From Cryptomeria japonica (Eukaryota; Streptophyta; Pinopsida; Cupressales; Cupressaceae), in assembly GCF_030272615.1 (NCBI RefSeq), contig NC_081415.1, forward strand, positions 420,350,257-420,414,256: a DNA stretch of 64,000 nucleotides, in the 5' to 3' direction. The position numbers and the translations under genes were made by a program. This document shows, piece by piece, positions 55,591 through 64,000 of the stretch. Numbering within the stretch: position 1 is the first letter of the stretch; the number at the start of each line of letters is the position of its first letter. The notes beneath the pieces are model-generated. The model made no database searches and was not told the origin of the DNA. It was given only the letters and a program-made list of their open reading frames with translations.

Positions 55591-55903
55591 ATGCATTGAG
55601 TTGCATCAATCCGATGGACTTAACAATCTTATCTCTTTATCCAGATTGATGAGTTGGTATTGCTCCTTTGGTGGAGTAGTCTGGTTATGTTTTTTATGGG
55701 AGAGATTCATGATTTGTTAATCTATGAATGAGAGTTTGGTTTTCTGTTTTAAGATCTTTGGCATTGTTGTTAAAGGGGGAGAGATGCATGTGAAAAATTG
55801 TTTTATCTGCTTGATCTTAGGGGGAGTTTTCTAGAGATGTTTCTCTCTTTTAATTGGTTGTTTTTAACATTCATATGCTACCATCAATGCCAAAGGGGGG
55901 TAT
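55591..55903 (+). other. Element C 3' untranslated region with two polypurine tracts
   Basis: TTAAAGGGGGAGAG at about 55,770 and CAAAGGGGGG at 55,891-55,900; the second directly precedes the LTR. CCATCAATG (55,881-55,889) precedes it, and CATTGATGT (55,939-55,947) lies inside the LTR, an inverted repeat around the PPT with one mismatch. Element E has the same plan. Confidence 0.75.
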
Positions 55904-57239
55904 TGTTGGACATTGTTGCTGCTAGGATATGTTCTTGTCATTGATGTAAACATATTCCTGCCCCGGTGATTGCAGATTGGTTCATTGTGATTATGGTTTG
56001 GTGTATGGAGTATCTTTAGTATAATTATATTATTTTGTACCGGTGTTGGTGATCCAGGAAGCTTAATTGATCATATCATACGATCTGGTTTTGTAGTTTG
56101 TTTATCTAATCAGTGCTTTACAGAGTTCAGTATTCTCTCCGATATATTCCGGTGTGACCAGATCTTGAGATGAGATTTTGGGATATTGTTTAGGATGGTC
56201 TTATGTATCTTCATTTTAGATGGTTTATGATTTGGTTCTCCGCAAGTTATCTTTCTTTGTGACAATTGTTGTTTTTTGAGTGTTCTTGAGTTCAGATGTT
56301 GACCGATGAAGATTTGATAAGTGGTGTTGGTGCAACTATTACTAATGATTCTAACATGCTTGCTGGTGTTTCCTAATCATGTCCCATTTTTCTCGATGAT
56401 CCGCATTAATTGTTGTAATAGTTTTTCATGATTTTGTTGAACTGGTGATATTCTTTGTGTTATGTGGTTTTCCTAGTGGTGTAGCATGTTGCGGTTGATC
56501 TTGGCATGATTTTCGATGGTGTTGAGCATTTGGATATTTGGTTTAGGACCATGTTATGTCATGTAAATCATTATATTTGTCTGGTGGTCGATCTTTGTAT
56601 CGTTTTATGTATTTTGTAATTGTGAGTTGGGGGTTTAGCCGACCTTGTTGTCAAGGTTGACGAATTGTATAAATAGGTGATATTGTCATGTAATTTAGGT
56701 AAAAAAAAGTCGTGTCTACATTATCTAAGAGTGGTGTATGTGCGATCAAGTGATTCATCCTTCGGCATTGTGATTGAGCAGAGTTTGGTGTTGCAGAGCA
56801 AACATTGTGCTTAACTGGAATTGTCATCAAGCATTTGGAGATGCTATTATTGTAGTTCATTCCTTCCGGATTGTAGTTTGAATATTGTTGTAAGTCAGTG
56901 AGACTTCCCTAAGGGTTGTAGCCTTTTGGGTCATTATCTTTTGAGAAGTGAGCTCTAGGCAGTGTGCGTGAATGCATGTGCATTCCCCATTGTAATATTT
57001 TCACATACTACTGCAGAGTATCATCTTATTGTGGGTAGGTTCCCACTGTGGTTTTTCCCTTAACCGGGTTTTCCACGTCAAAATCTTGGTGTTGTGTGTT
57101 GTGTTATCATCTTGCTTATCTCTCTTATTGTTGCACTTTATTATATTTGTTTTTGTGATTAAGTTTGTAGATTCGGTGAAAATTGATTCACCCCCCACAC
57201 CCCCCCCCTCTTAGTTTTCCCTCATTTTTGTTGCCAACG
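55904..57239 (+). repeat. Element C 3' LTR
   Basis: TGTTGGACATTGTTGCTGC to TTGCCAACG (last base A-to-G). TATA box TATAAATAG at 56,668. The C-run region is expanded (CACCCCCCACACCCCCCCCC). It differs from the 5' LTR mainly by transitions. The target duplication TGTTT follows at 57,240-57,244. Confidence 0.9.
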
Positions 57240-57244
57240 TGTTT

Positions 57245-57307
57245 AACCTAATCATAAGGCTTGGCATACCTTTACGGTTTAACAACCTGCAATTTTGAGC
57301 TCCAACA
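57245..57307 (+). repeat. Element D 3' LTR, right part
   Basis: AACCTAATCATAAGGCTTGG to GAGCTCCAACA, matching 46,570-46,632. It completes the D LTR after the C insertion; AGTAG follows as D's right target duplication. Confidence 0.85.
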
Positions 57308-57830
57308 AGTAGTATGACTATTTTTTTTTTGAAAGAAGCATGATAAATTATTCACGATTATGTTCATAAAAATATCGTATAATATGTACCTAATGATCAT
57401 TATTTTACTATGTGGAATAATTTAAGCTATGGAAAATAAAAAATGCATATAATTTATCATGGTCTTTATCATTCCTATACCAAGAATTAAATTTTCTTGA
57501 TTACTATGTTACTACTATATTGGTGATTCCATATTTTTTTGGAAATATACCAAAGACCATGTCTAAAAATAATTGTTGTTGGTTCTATTGCATGGATGGA
57601 GTACATTTAAAAAGTTGTCTTCTATGTTTTCATCAAATGAGTTAAATACAAAAGTAGCTCTTGAAGAATCAATATGGATTTGAATATTTATGGAAGAGTT
57701 TCAACTAGATACATGTAAAAGTACCATATTATTATATGATAATTGAAGTTATTTTACTCTTTCCAAGAAATCTCATTTCTAAAGAGAAAGGCTCATTTAA
57801 GATCATGCACACCTCACCCAAGTGAAAGTA
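57308..57830. other. AT-rich flank, nothing recognised
   Basis: No coding sequence, repeat array or TE terminus was recognised. Confidence 0.5.
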
Positions 57831-59260
57831 TTGTTGTCATGAAGGTTTGTACCCCTAGCTAAGTCTAGACTCAACTAACTTGTGACTCATGGGACTACTT
57901 TCAGGTTGTGGGTATTGTTGTCACAAAAGTTGCACCCTGTGATGATCGGACTTGATCATCAACCTTGTGAAACATGCAAACAACCTCCCAAGTGTGGGAC
58001 TTGAAAAAGTGAGGTTGAGTCTCCGGAGAAGGGCATCTTCCTCTTCAATTTGATGCAAGTGTTGAACCAACTCAACATTGATAAATCAATGTTACTAGCT
58101 TGACAAGGAAAATGGAGAAAGAGAGAATGCATGAAAGAAGGTAAATATGTTTTGCATCTAGACTGAAATGGTGATCTTCCCTGCCTATGTTTGCACAAAA
58201 TATTAATAAAACTACCCAAGGATATGCACAGGTTTCTATCCTAGTTAGCTTCCCAAAGTGTGAGTGAAGGTTAGAATTCTTGCAAGGTGAAAAGAGGAAC
58301 CAAGCTAGTTCACAGATAACACCTAAAGAGGGATTAACACAACCACCTACAACTCAAGAAAACAAGCAAGAGTGCATTCAAACAATGAGGTAAGAGAGAT
58401 ACACACATGGTAAGAACTGAAATCAGACAAGACAGGTAAATTTCATTAATGTGAAGGCAAGGCAATTTTTTTACAGATGCAGAAGACATAAGAATTCTGT
58501 AGAGAAAAAGAGAGAAGATCCAGAGAACAGGGTACAAAATTGCCTTAAAATCTCAGGCATAACTCAAATTGAGATAGAGTTAAGAAAACCTAACCTTAAC
58601 CAGGGTTAGGTTACAAAATATCAGAGAAGGGGGGGAAATCAACAAGCTGATGTAATCTATATTCATTATAGCCTCTAAGAATGTCTTCATATTTGGGAAT
58701 AACAAAATTTTCCCTGCAAGTGAAGAAACCACCGCATATGGTGTGTTCATGGCATCTGTAGGCTAGAAAGTCTCCATCTTGCATTGAATGAGCATGGGTA
58801 GTGGAGGAAATTGCTTGAAAATTGCTTGCAGAGGCATGGGAAGGGACAATCATCTCCTAAAAATTAGGATAACTCTTCATAGATTGGTGTTTGAGAAAAG
58901 AACTCAGACCCAAATGTCTTCTATCATCAATGAATGAGCTACAGGTAGTGTCCAAAATTGGCCTCAAGGTCACCTCTGGAGTAATGGCGGAGTCCTCTGG
59001 CAGTTGGAGAGAGATCAAGTTGGATTTGGGGTGCCGACCAATCAAAACTATGATTTCAACCTTTGGGTCGCCAACCACTCTATAATAGAGGTATAAATGC
59101 CAATGATCATGGCAAAATTGAATTACAGTCTTCGATCAAGAGATCTCACAAAGATGGATGCACGAGATATCACCATGCGAGCACAAAAAGGCTAACAAAA
59201 AATTAAAACACAACCATCAATCGCTCATTAAGAAGATCCGACGACCATCAATTCTCAACA
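57831..59260 (-). other. Probable LTR/3' region of element G
   Basis: Non-coding, downstream of the minus-strand pol of element G. Its left part resembles 7,861-7,980. An exact 9-bp hairpin AACCTAACC/GGTTAGGTT lies at 58,588-58,613. Short ORFs on both strands have no known domains. LTR ends and PPT could not be fixed by eye. Confidence 0.35.
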
Positions 59261-59299
59261 TGGCACCTCGGGCCCTCGTTTCTTTTGTTGTGTGACCAC

Positions 59300-59830
59300 A
59301 GAGCAACCTCCTTATTATGTGGGATGGCAGGGACAATAGTCACCCCTTGGATTTGGTCACCCCGTGTAGTCATCTATGTGAATCCTTGTTCAACGAGGGA
59401 TCATGTGAACAACCCCCATACTTTTCTTTTCCTTATCCTACGCGCATCATTTGGGCCTTCACTTACCCTACGATATGGCAGGGAAGGCCATCTACCCTTG
59501 TCATTTATTGCCCCGCAAGCTACATTGCTTCCTCACAATCCCTTGCGAGATGGTGGGGAAGCCATCATTTACTTTTATTTTTTACCCAACAAGGCCCTTT
59601 GACCTGTGCTCCCTAGTCGTGGGATAGCAGGGTGTATTGCCCGCTTTGTCTTGTGCTTACCCTGCATGGCCCTTTCCTTGGCGCATTTTGCTTTGCAGGG
59701 TGGCAAGGAACATCACCTGCAATACTTTTCTCTTACCCTGCAAGCATCATTTGTTTTAACTTATGCCCACATGGGGGGAAGAAAGGAACTTACTTCCTTA
59801 CCTTCCTTGTCATCTTGCGTGGGTGAAAAT
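59300..59830. repeat. GC-rich degenerate tandem repeat, about 75 bp unit
   Basis: Related words recur: GGGATGGCAGGGAC (59,321), GATATGGCAGGGAAGGCCATC (about 59,472), GAGATGGTGGGGAAGCCATC (59,547), GGGATAGCAGGG (59,621), GCAGGGTGGCAAGGAAC (59,695) and CATGGGGGGAAGAAAGGAAC (59,769). They are separated by TTACCCTGCAAGCATCATTT-like spacers. The last four intervals are about 72-77 bp. The overlapping ORFs are by-products. GC content is visibly higher than in the surroundings. Confidence 0.7.
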
Positions 59831-60554
59831 TACACCTCTCAAAACTTGAGCCTACTGCAGCTGAATAACACGCAGCCTCAATAACAAGATTGCAAATAAC
59901 ATGATGTGTTATTCACATGAGATCCTAGTGTAACTGCAAGGCATAGGTCAATAACCCTCGTGTTATGCATTTTTTTGAAAAGAAAGAAGCAGCTAACTCT
60001 ACTGAGTATGATAACATGACATGTTAGTCACACTGACATCTCAAAACTAATTGTGAAGGTTGGCACAAAAATTGCCATCATTTCTAGCAACTTGGAGGGG
60101 ATGGAAAGCTTTCTTGGCACAAAGATCAGTAGTCTGAAGAGTATCCATTGGGTATAGAGTCAAATTTGAAGAATAGGAAGAAACCATCACCTCGGTAACC
60201 TAAAACAAACATCCTCTTTACCATTCTCAAAGGAATAGCCTATGCACGTGTACTTATGGAAAGAAGGAGAACATAATTTACAGATATTCACAATATTTAC
60301 AAAATTTTTGCAAACCTCCTAAGCACATGCTTTGAGATGTATGCTATTGACTGCAATGGGGAGGTATTCACCATTTAGCTTGGCTATGTTGAAGGAATTT
60401 GCCTCTTTTCAACATGTGATCACATAGGGAGCACTCCATATGGCATCAAATTTTGAGTGCCTCCCTGGTTTTTCTCTATCAGCATCCTATTTTAGGACAA
60501 AATCTCCAAATTGGAAGGTCCTACAAATGAATTTTTTGTCAAACATTTTTTTAC
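59831..60554 (-). other. Element G region between the repeat array and integrase C-terminus
   Basis: Positions 60,400-60,554 probably still encode the integrase C-terminal end in minus sense (DFVLK and RHSKFDAIW-like pieces, with stops). The rest shows no recognised feature. Confidence 0.4.
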
Positions 60555-61552
60555 CTATCCCTGATGGACATTTAAGGTCTGTTGAGCTCTTTCTCTAACC
60601 TCTTCAAGCTCTGTAATTTCTTCATATCTGATTGATAGGGCATCATTTTTCAGTAGCTCCAACTGGTGTGCTAAATTCATAGAGGGTAACTCAAGGGACA
60701 AGGGAAGCCTTGCTTCCCTCCCATAGACCAACATAAAAGAAGAGTCACCCAATGCTTTCTTGGGAGTAATGCTATTAGCCCACATGGTTGTTCCTAACTT
60801 TAAGTGTCATGACCTCTGATTATACTCAAGAGTCTTTTGATTATCTTGATTAGATTCTTGTTGGAGGACTCAGCTAGGTCATTGCCTTAAGGATAATAAT
60901 TTGATGATGTCTTTAGGTACACATCATGTTGAACTGACCATAAGCTAATCTAAGATCCCACAAAGGTTGTGGCATTGCCTGATATGATTGTGGAAGGAGC
61001 TCTAAATCTGGTTGCAATCCCCTCAAGGAATTACACCACTGAATTCTTAGTTGCATCCTTGAGAGCAACTGCCTTTGTCCACCTTGTGAAATAGTCTGTG
61101 GTGGACAAAATCCACTTGTGGCTTGCACTTGACACTAGATTGATAAGACCAATAAAATCAAGCCCCCGTTGTGCAAAGGATTGATCAACAAAGATAGGAT
61201 GAAGGGGCAAAGCTACCAACCTATGTTTGCCTGTGAAGCATGCAAAGTCCTTGCACTTCCTAACCCACCTGTGAGCATCACCAAATAGATAAGGCCAATA
61301 ATAGCTTTCTCTAATGATCTTCATGGTTGTATTCCTTGTTGAGAAATGATTGCTCGAGGGTCCATTATGAAATTCCTCTAACAACCTGCATGTCTGATCA
61401 CCTTGAATGCATCTTAGTAGGACACCATTTAGGTCCCTCTTGAATAAAACCTCATCCACCAAAGAATAGGGGGTGGATTGCAACCTGAGGTGTCTTCTCT
61501 TGGTTCTATCAAAGTGAGGAGGATATATTCCATCTGTCATGAAGGAAATCAT
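60555..61552 (-). pseudogene. Element G integrase
   Basis: From 61,552: zinc-binding region with LLEEFHNGPSSNHFSTRNTT, then YYWPYLFGDAHRWVRKCKDF and ACF. The Cys pair is disturbed from CX2C. Core: FAQRGLDFIGLINLV (first Asp) and WILSTTDYFTRWTKAVALKD; the second Asp and Glu lie in a decayed stretch 61,030-60,790. The end (60,785-60,555) reads SSFMLVYGREARLPLSLELP, typical of gypsy integrase. Frameshifts and many stops. Confidence 0.8.
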
Positions 61553-62060
61553 GTTTTCAAACCAACTGGTCTGTACATCTTCCTGATTTTCAATTTATTC
61601 TTCCTGCAGCAAGAGACAGACCTCTGCATTCTTCTCAAAAGATGAATTAAACTGCTCACGGAGTCCTCTCCCCCTCACTAACCTATTAATCTTGATGTCA
61701 AGTTCATATTCCATGACCTTAGTGATCCATCAAACTCTCTTCTCCACCATGTCCCTATTGAGAAGAAAATCCTTCAGGCTGGCATGTGGGACTAGGAGAT
61801 GAATCCTATTGTTCGAGAGCATGTGTCTGAAATTTTTTAAGTGCTCTCACAATAGTGATGAATTTCTTTTCCACATAGCTATACCCAAGTTCATAATCTT
61901 TTAGGCCTTCACTAAAAAAAGTGATGGGTTGTTCCAAACCTTCCTAATTTAACTGTGTTAGGACAACATATATACTTGATTCTCCTCCCAAGGTGTAAGG
62001 GTGAAATATTTATCGTAATTTGGATTGACCAAGTTTAGAGCTTGGGCAATAGCCTTCTTG
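61553..62060 (-). pseudogene. Element G RT-linked RNase H, degenerate
   Basis: Minus-strand pieces FTLTLGGESSIYVVLTQLN, then EGLEQPITFFSEGLKDYELG and YSYVEKKFITIVRALKKF, have the layout of the RNase H that follows RT in gypsy elements. The first catalytic Asp is not visible (TLGGES in place of a D-A-S-like motif). In Tat-lineage elements this domain is known to be degenerate and replaced by an added archaeal-type RNase H. Several stops. Confidence 0.65.
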
Positions 62061-63069
62061 ATCTAATGAAATCCCTCCTTTCCTTCCTTGGTCCATTTGA
62101 AGGGAAATTCCTTGAGCATGGCAGGTAGAGGCTTAACCAAGGCAATGATGTTTGGGATAAACCTTCTAACAAAGTTGATTCTTCGCAGGAAACTTTGAAG
62201 TCCTTTCTTGTGATGTGGAAGTGGAAGAGACACAATAGCTTTCACTCTCTTTGGGTCTATGCCTATACTTTCTTTGGATACAATGTGTCCTATTAGTTTT
62301 CCCTGATTAGTGGCAAATACATGTGTTAGGGTTCAAAGACACACCATATTCTCTGCATTTCTTGAATACTTGCTCAAGGTGAGCAAAGTGGTTTGTTGCA
62401 TGCTTGGAATACATATTAATATCATCAAGATATACAAGTACAACTTCTGCTAATACTCCCTTAAAGGCCATATTCATGGCCCTTTGAAAAGTGGCACCTA
62501 CATTTGTTAATTAATCTAAAGAGAATCTTACAATAGGCATATGTGCCCCATTTAGTAGTAAATACAATCTTAAATTGGTTTGATTCTTGGACTAGGATTT
62601 GATTATAACCTGAGTATCCATCCAAGAATGAAAATCTTTCTGAACAACTAACTTTGGCTAAAATTTATTGCATGGAAGGGAGGGGATAATGGTCCTTGAG
62701 GGAGGCTCTATTGAGATCCCTAAAGTCTGCACACAATCTGATTTCCCCATTCTTCTTCCTAACTGGGACAAGGTTAGCTACCCTAGAGGAATGCTTAATT
62801 TGAAAAATAATGCTAGATTCAATAAGCTTAGATAGCTCATTTCTCATCAAAGGCTCAATTTTTGGGTTTATAGGTCTTTGCTTTTGTCTAACCGGCTTTG
62901 CATTAGGATCTAATTCTATGGTATGCTGAGCTAGACTAGGATCAAATCCTTTTAGATCCTCATATGTAAAAGTAAAAATATCATTATACTCTTGACAAAG
63001 ATTGACAAAAGTATCTTGATCCCTTTGGGAACATACCTTTTCCAAGTTGAGATCTTTTCCTTTCGCCAT
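62061..63069 (-). pseudogene. Element G reverse transcriptase
   Basis: N-terminal part (63,069-62,665): FTYEDLKGFDPSLAQHTIEL, PVRQKQRPINPKIEPLMRNE, then VPVRKKNGEIRLCADFRDLN, the classic gypsy RT start. Further on, FSFLDGYSGYNQI holds the first catalytic Asp. LVYLDDINMYSK (YLDD box at 62,421-62,435) holds the other two. SFLRRINFVRRFIPNIIALV is the RT thumb/connection. Stops and a frame change near 62,540 break it. All three catalytic Asp codons are still readable. Confidence 0.88.
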
Positions 63070-63343
63070 GGATATTGATTTGTAGTCTCCTTTTCTTTTT
63101 GGCCAGGTTCATGGATCTCCCCTTCATCTGATCATCAGTGTTGAAGATCCCCTCCAAGGTAATTAGTCTCTTGGGCAGCTTGTTATAACTTAGTTGCATA
63201 ATCTGATCTCCATACTGGTCTTGTAGGATACCTTGCTTTTTGTGTGATAATTTTTCTTCATCTTGCAAGAAGCTCACAATATGTTGATCAGACTCAAACA
63301 CTTGCCAATTGGCTTGATTATCAGGCACTACTGGTCTCACCAC
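63070..63343 (-). pseudogene. Element G linker between upstream RNase H and RT
   Basis: Minus strand: VRPVVPDNQANWQVFESDQH, DEEKLSHKKQGILQDQYG, then LPKRLITLEGIFNTDDQMKG, a phrase typical of the region just before RT in this gypsy lineage. It is in one reading frame with the end of the upstream RNase H across a single stop near 63,434; a frame change follows near 63,065. Confidence 0.7.
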
Positions 63344-64000
63344 AATTCTGATATGATGTTCTTTCTCTATTGCAACATGAGATGAAATGTCATGTTGAGC
63401 ACCAACTGCTACTAAATGGTCAACATGTTTATTCTAATTTCTTGGGATGCTAGAAATGTTGAAGGCTTCAAATCCTTCAATTAGATCCCATGCTCTATAC
63501 TTGTAGGATTTGAGAAGGTTGTTCTTAGTTGTGCTTTGAGCTCTAATTTGATTAACAACCAACTCACTATCTCCATGCTCCTTTAAGGATTTGATACCTC
63601 TTCTTTGTGTCATTTGGAGACCCAAAATTAAAGCTTCATACTCGGCTACATTATTAGCACAATAGAAATGAAGTTTGAATGAAAAGTAATATTTCTCCCC
63701 TCTTTGAGAAATAAGTAGTACATCGGCCCCTACGCCATTCTTGTTCCTTGAGCCATCAAAGAACATATCCTATAGTCCATGCATGCCACTATTCTCTTTG
63801 GATAGATTGGGAATAGGGGCATCTTCTTCATGGATGCAGTATGTACCAAGGCCTGTCTCATCGACCTCCTCTATAGAATCAAAATTAAATGCATTTGCCC
63901 ACTCATCAAGTAGGCAATCAGGGACCTCTTCCAATTGGGTTGTGGGCTCTCTTACTGGAATTTATTCTTTCTCTTCATGGAGGGTACAATTCATGTTAAT
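63344..64000 (-). pseudogene. Element G archaeal-type RNase H located upstream of RT
   Basis: 63,766-63,434: MFFDGSRNKNGVGADVLLIS, then CANNVAEYEALILGLQMTQR, KEHGDSELVVNQIRAQSTTK and FNISSIPRN. After a stop comes NKHVDHLVAVGAQ, the C-terminal Asp motif. This is a full RNase H with D (FFDG), E (AEYEA), D (HGDSE) and D (HVDHL). Upstream (63,767-64,000) is an acidic linker including DEWANAFNFDSIEEVDETGL. The domain precedes RT in the reading order, unlike the usual RT-RNase H-aRNase H-integrase order of Tat elements. The window ends before the protease and gag. Confidence 0.8.

Larger units (their letters stand above)
50031..57239 (+). mobile_element. Element C: near full-length copia retrotransposon, inactivated
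   Basis: Two LTRs (50,031-51,348 and 55,904-57,239), a perfect TGGTATCAGAGC PBS, one gag-pol region in copia order (Gag, protease, integrase, RT, RNase H), and a PPT. Inserted in the D 3' LTR with duplication TGTTG/TGTTT (50,026-50,030 and 57,240-57,244). About ten in-frame stops and two frame changes inactivate it. It is the most complete autonomous-type element in the window and a relative of whatever may have mobilised element E. Confidence 0.92.
45767..57307 (+). mobile_element. Element D: gag-only LTR retrotransposon, interrupted by element C
   Basis: LTRs start TGTTGGAACCC (45,767) and TATTGGAACCC (49,188) and end GAGCTCCAACA (46,632 and 57,307). Flanks are AATAG and AGTAG, a 5-bp duplication with one change. 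The 3' LTR is split at 50,030/57,245 by copia element C. Without C, D is about 4.3 kb with a 2.55-kb interior that encodes a gypsy Gag and no pol domain. That fits the terminal-repeat retrotransposon with GAG (TR-GAG) type described in plants; it would depend on pol proteins from another element. Confidence 0.8.

Noticed and set aside
58588-58613. Telomere-like repeat (AACCTAACC...GGTTAGGTT)
   Set aside because: Only a single short hairpin; no tandem telomeric repeat.
59285-59884. Three overlapping ORFs in the GC-rich segment as a possible gene
   Set aside because: Open frames result from the 75-bp tandem array; several frames are open at once and none has a domain.

Overview
This window looks like intergenic DNA from a large, AT-rich, TE-dense plant nuclear genome. 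My best guess is a conifer or other gymnosperm, but that is an inference. Evidence for a plant: Ty3/gypsy and Ty1/copia LTR retrotransposons with plant-type primer-binding sites, a plant mobile domain (PMD) ORF, and a tRNA-derived SINE. I see no intact host gene, no rRNA or tRNA gene and no CRISPR array. Almost every long ORF is a piece of a decayed retroelement, and many stops sit where a single C-to-T or G-to-A change would create them.

Layout. 1-3,900: minus-strand gypsy remnant 'element 1' (G-patch-like linker, protease, Gag zinc knuckle, long non-coding leader). 4,061-4,250: a cluster of short CpG-containing motifs. 4,484-6,470: a broken plus-strand PMD gene. 6,560-11,066: low-complexity DNA, the 3' tail of an A/B-like gypsy element, hairpin-rich DNA and uncertain LTR remnants. 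11,067-18,671: 'element E', a copia-type element with two LTRs, PBS and PPT but no pol; it has a Sirevirus-like zinc-knuckle Gag and a long unknown second ORF. 18,998-35,971: 'A' (minus) and 'B' (plus), two copies of one gypsy family arranged head to head as an inverted structure of about 17 kb. Both keep protease, RNase H and integrase, and both lack a recognisable Gag capsid and reverse transcriptase at the same places. 35,972-39,330: gag and leader of minus-strand gypsy 'element 3'. 39,331-45,290: an LTR-like block, a gypsy LTR carrying a SINE, a copia solo LTR with an exact 5-bp target duplication, and copia remnant 'F'. 45,767-57,307: 'element D', a gag-only LTR element whose 3' LTR was split by 'element C' (50,031-57,239), a nearly full-length but inactivated copia element. 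D's other LTR supplies the empty site inside the window. 57,308-64,000: minus-strand gypsy 'element G' (integrase, degenerate RNase H, reverse transcriptase, and a second RNase H placed before the RT), running off the window.

How the parts relate. E, D and A/B look non-autonomous: each keeps cis signals (LTRs, PBS, PPT) but has lost essential proteins, so each would have needed proteins from another element. The gypsy families share a leader plan: a conserved non-coding block plus clusters of a short, family-specific, CpG-containing motif (GTCGTACGAG in A/B, TTTAGCGCATAG in element 1, ACAGACGCG in element 3). The best candidates for something undescribed are this leader-motif architecture, the gag-less and RT-less A/B family, and the pol-less element E with its unknown protein. 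All boundaries, repeats and translations were read by eye; no alignment or database search was run.
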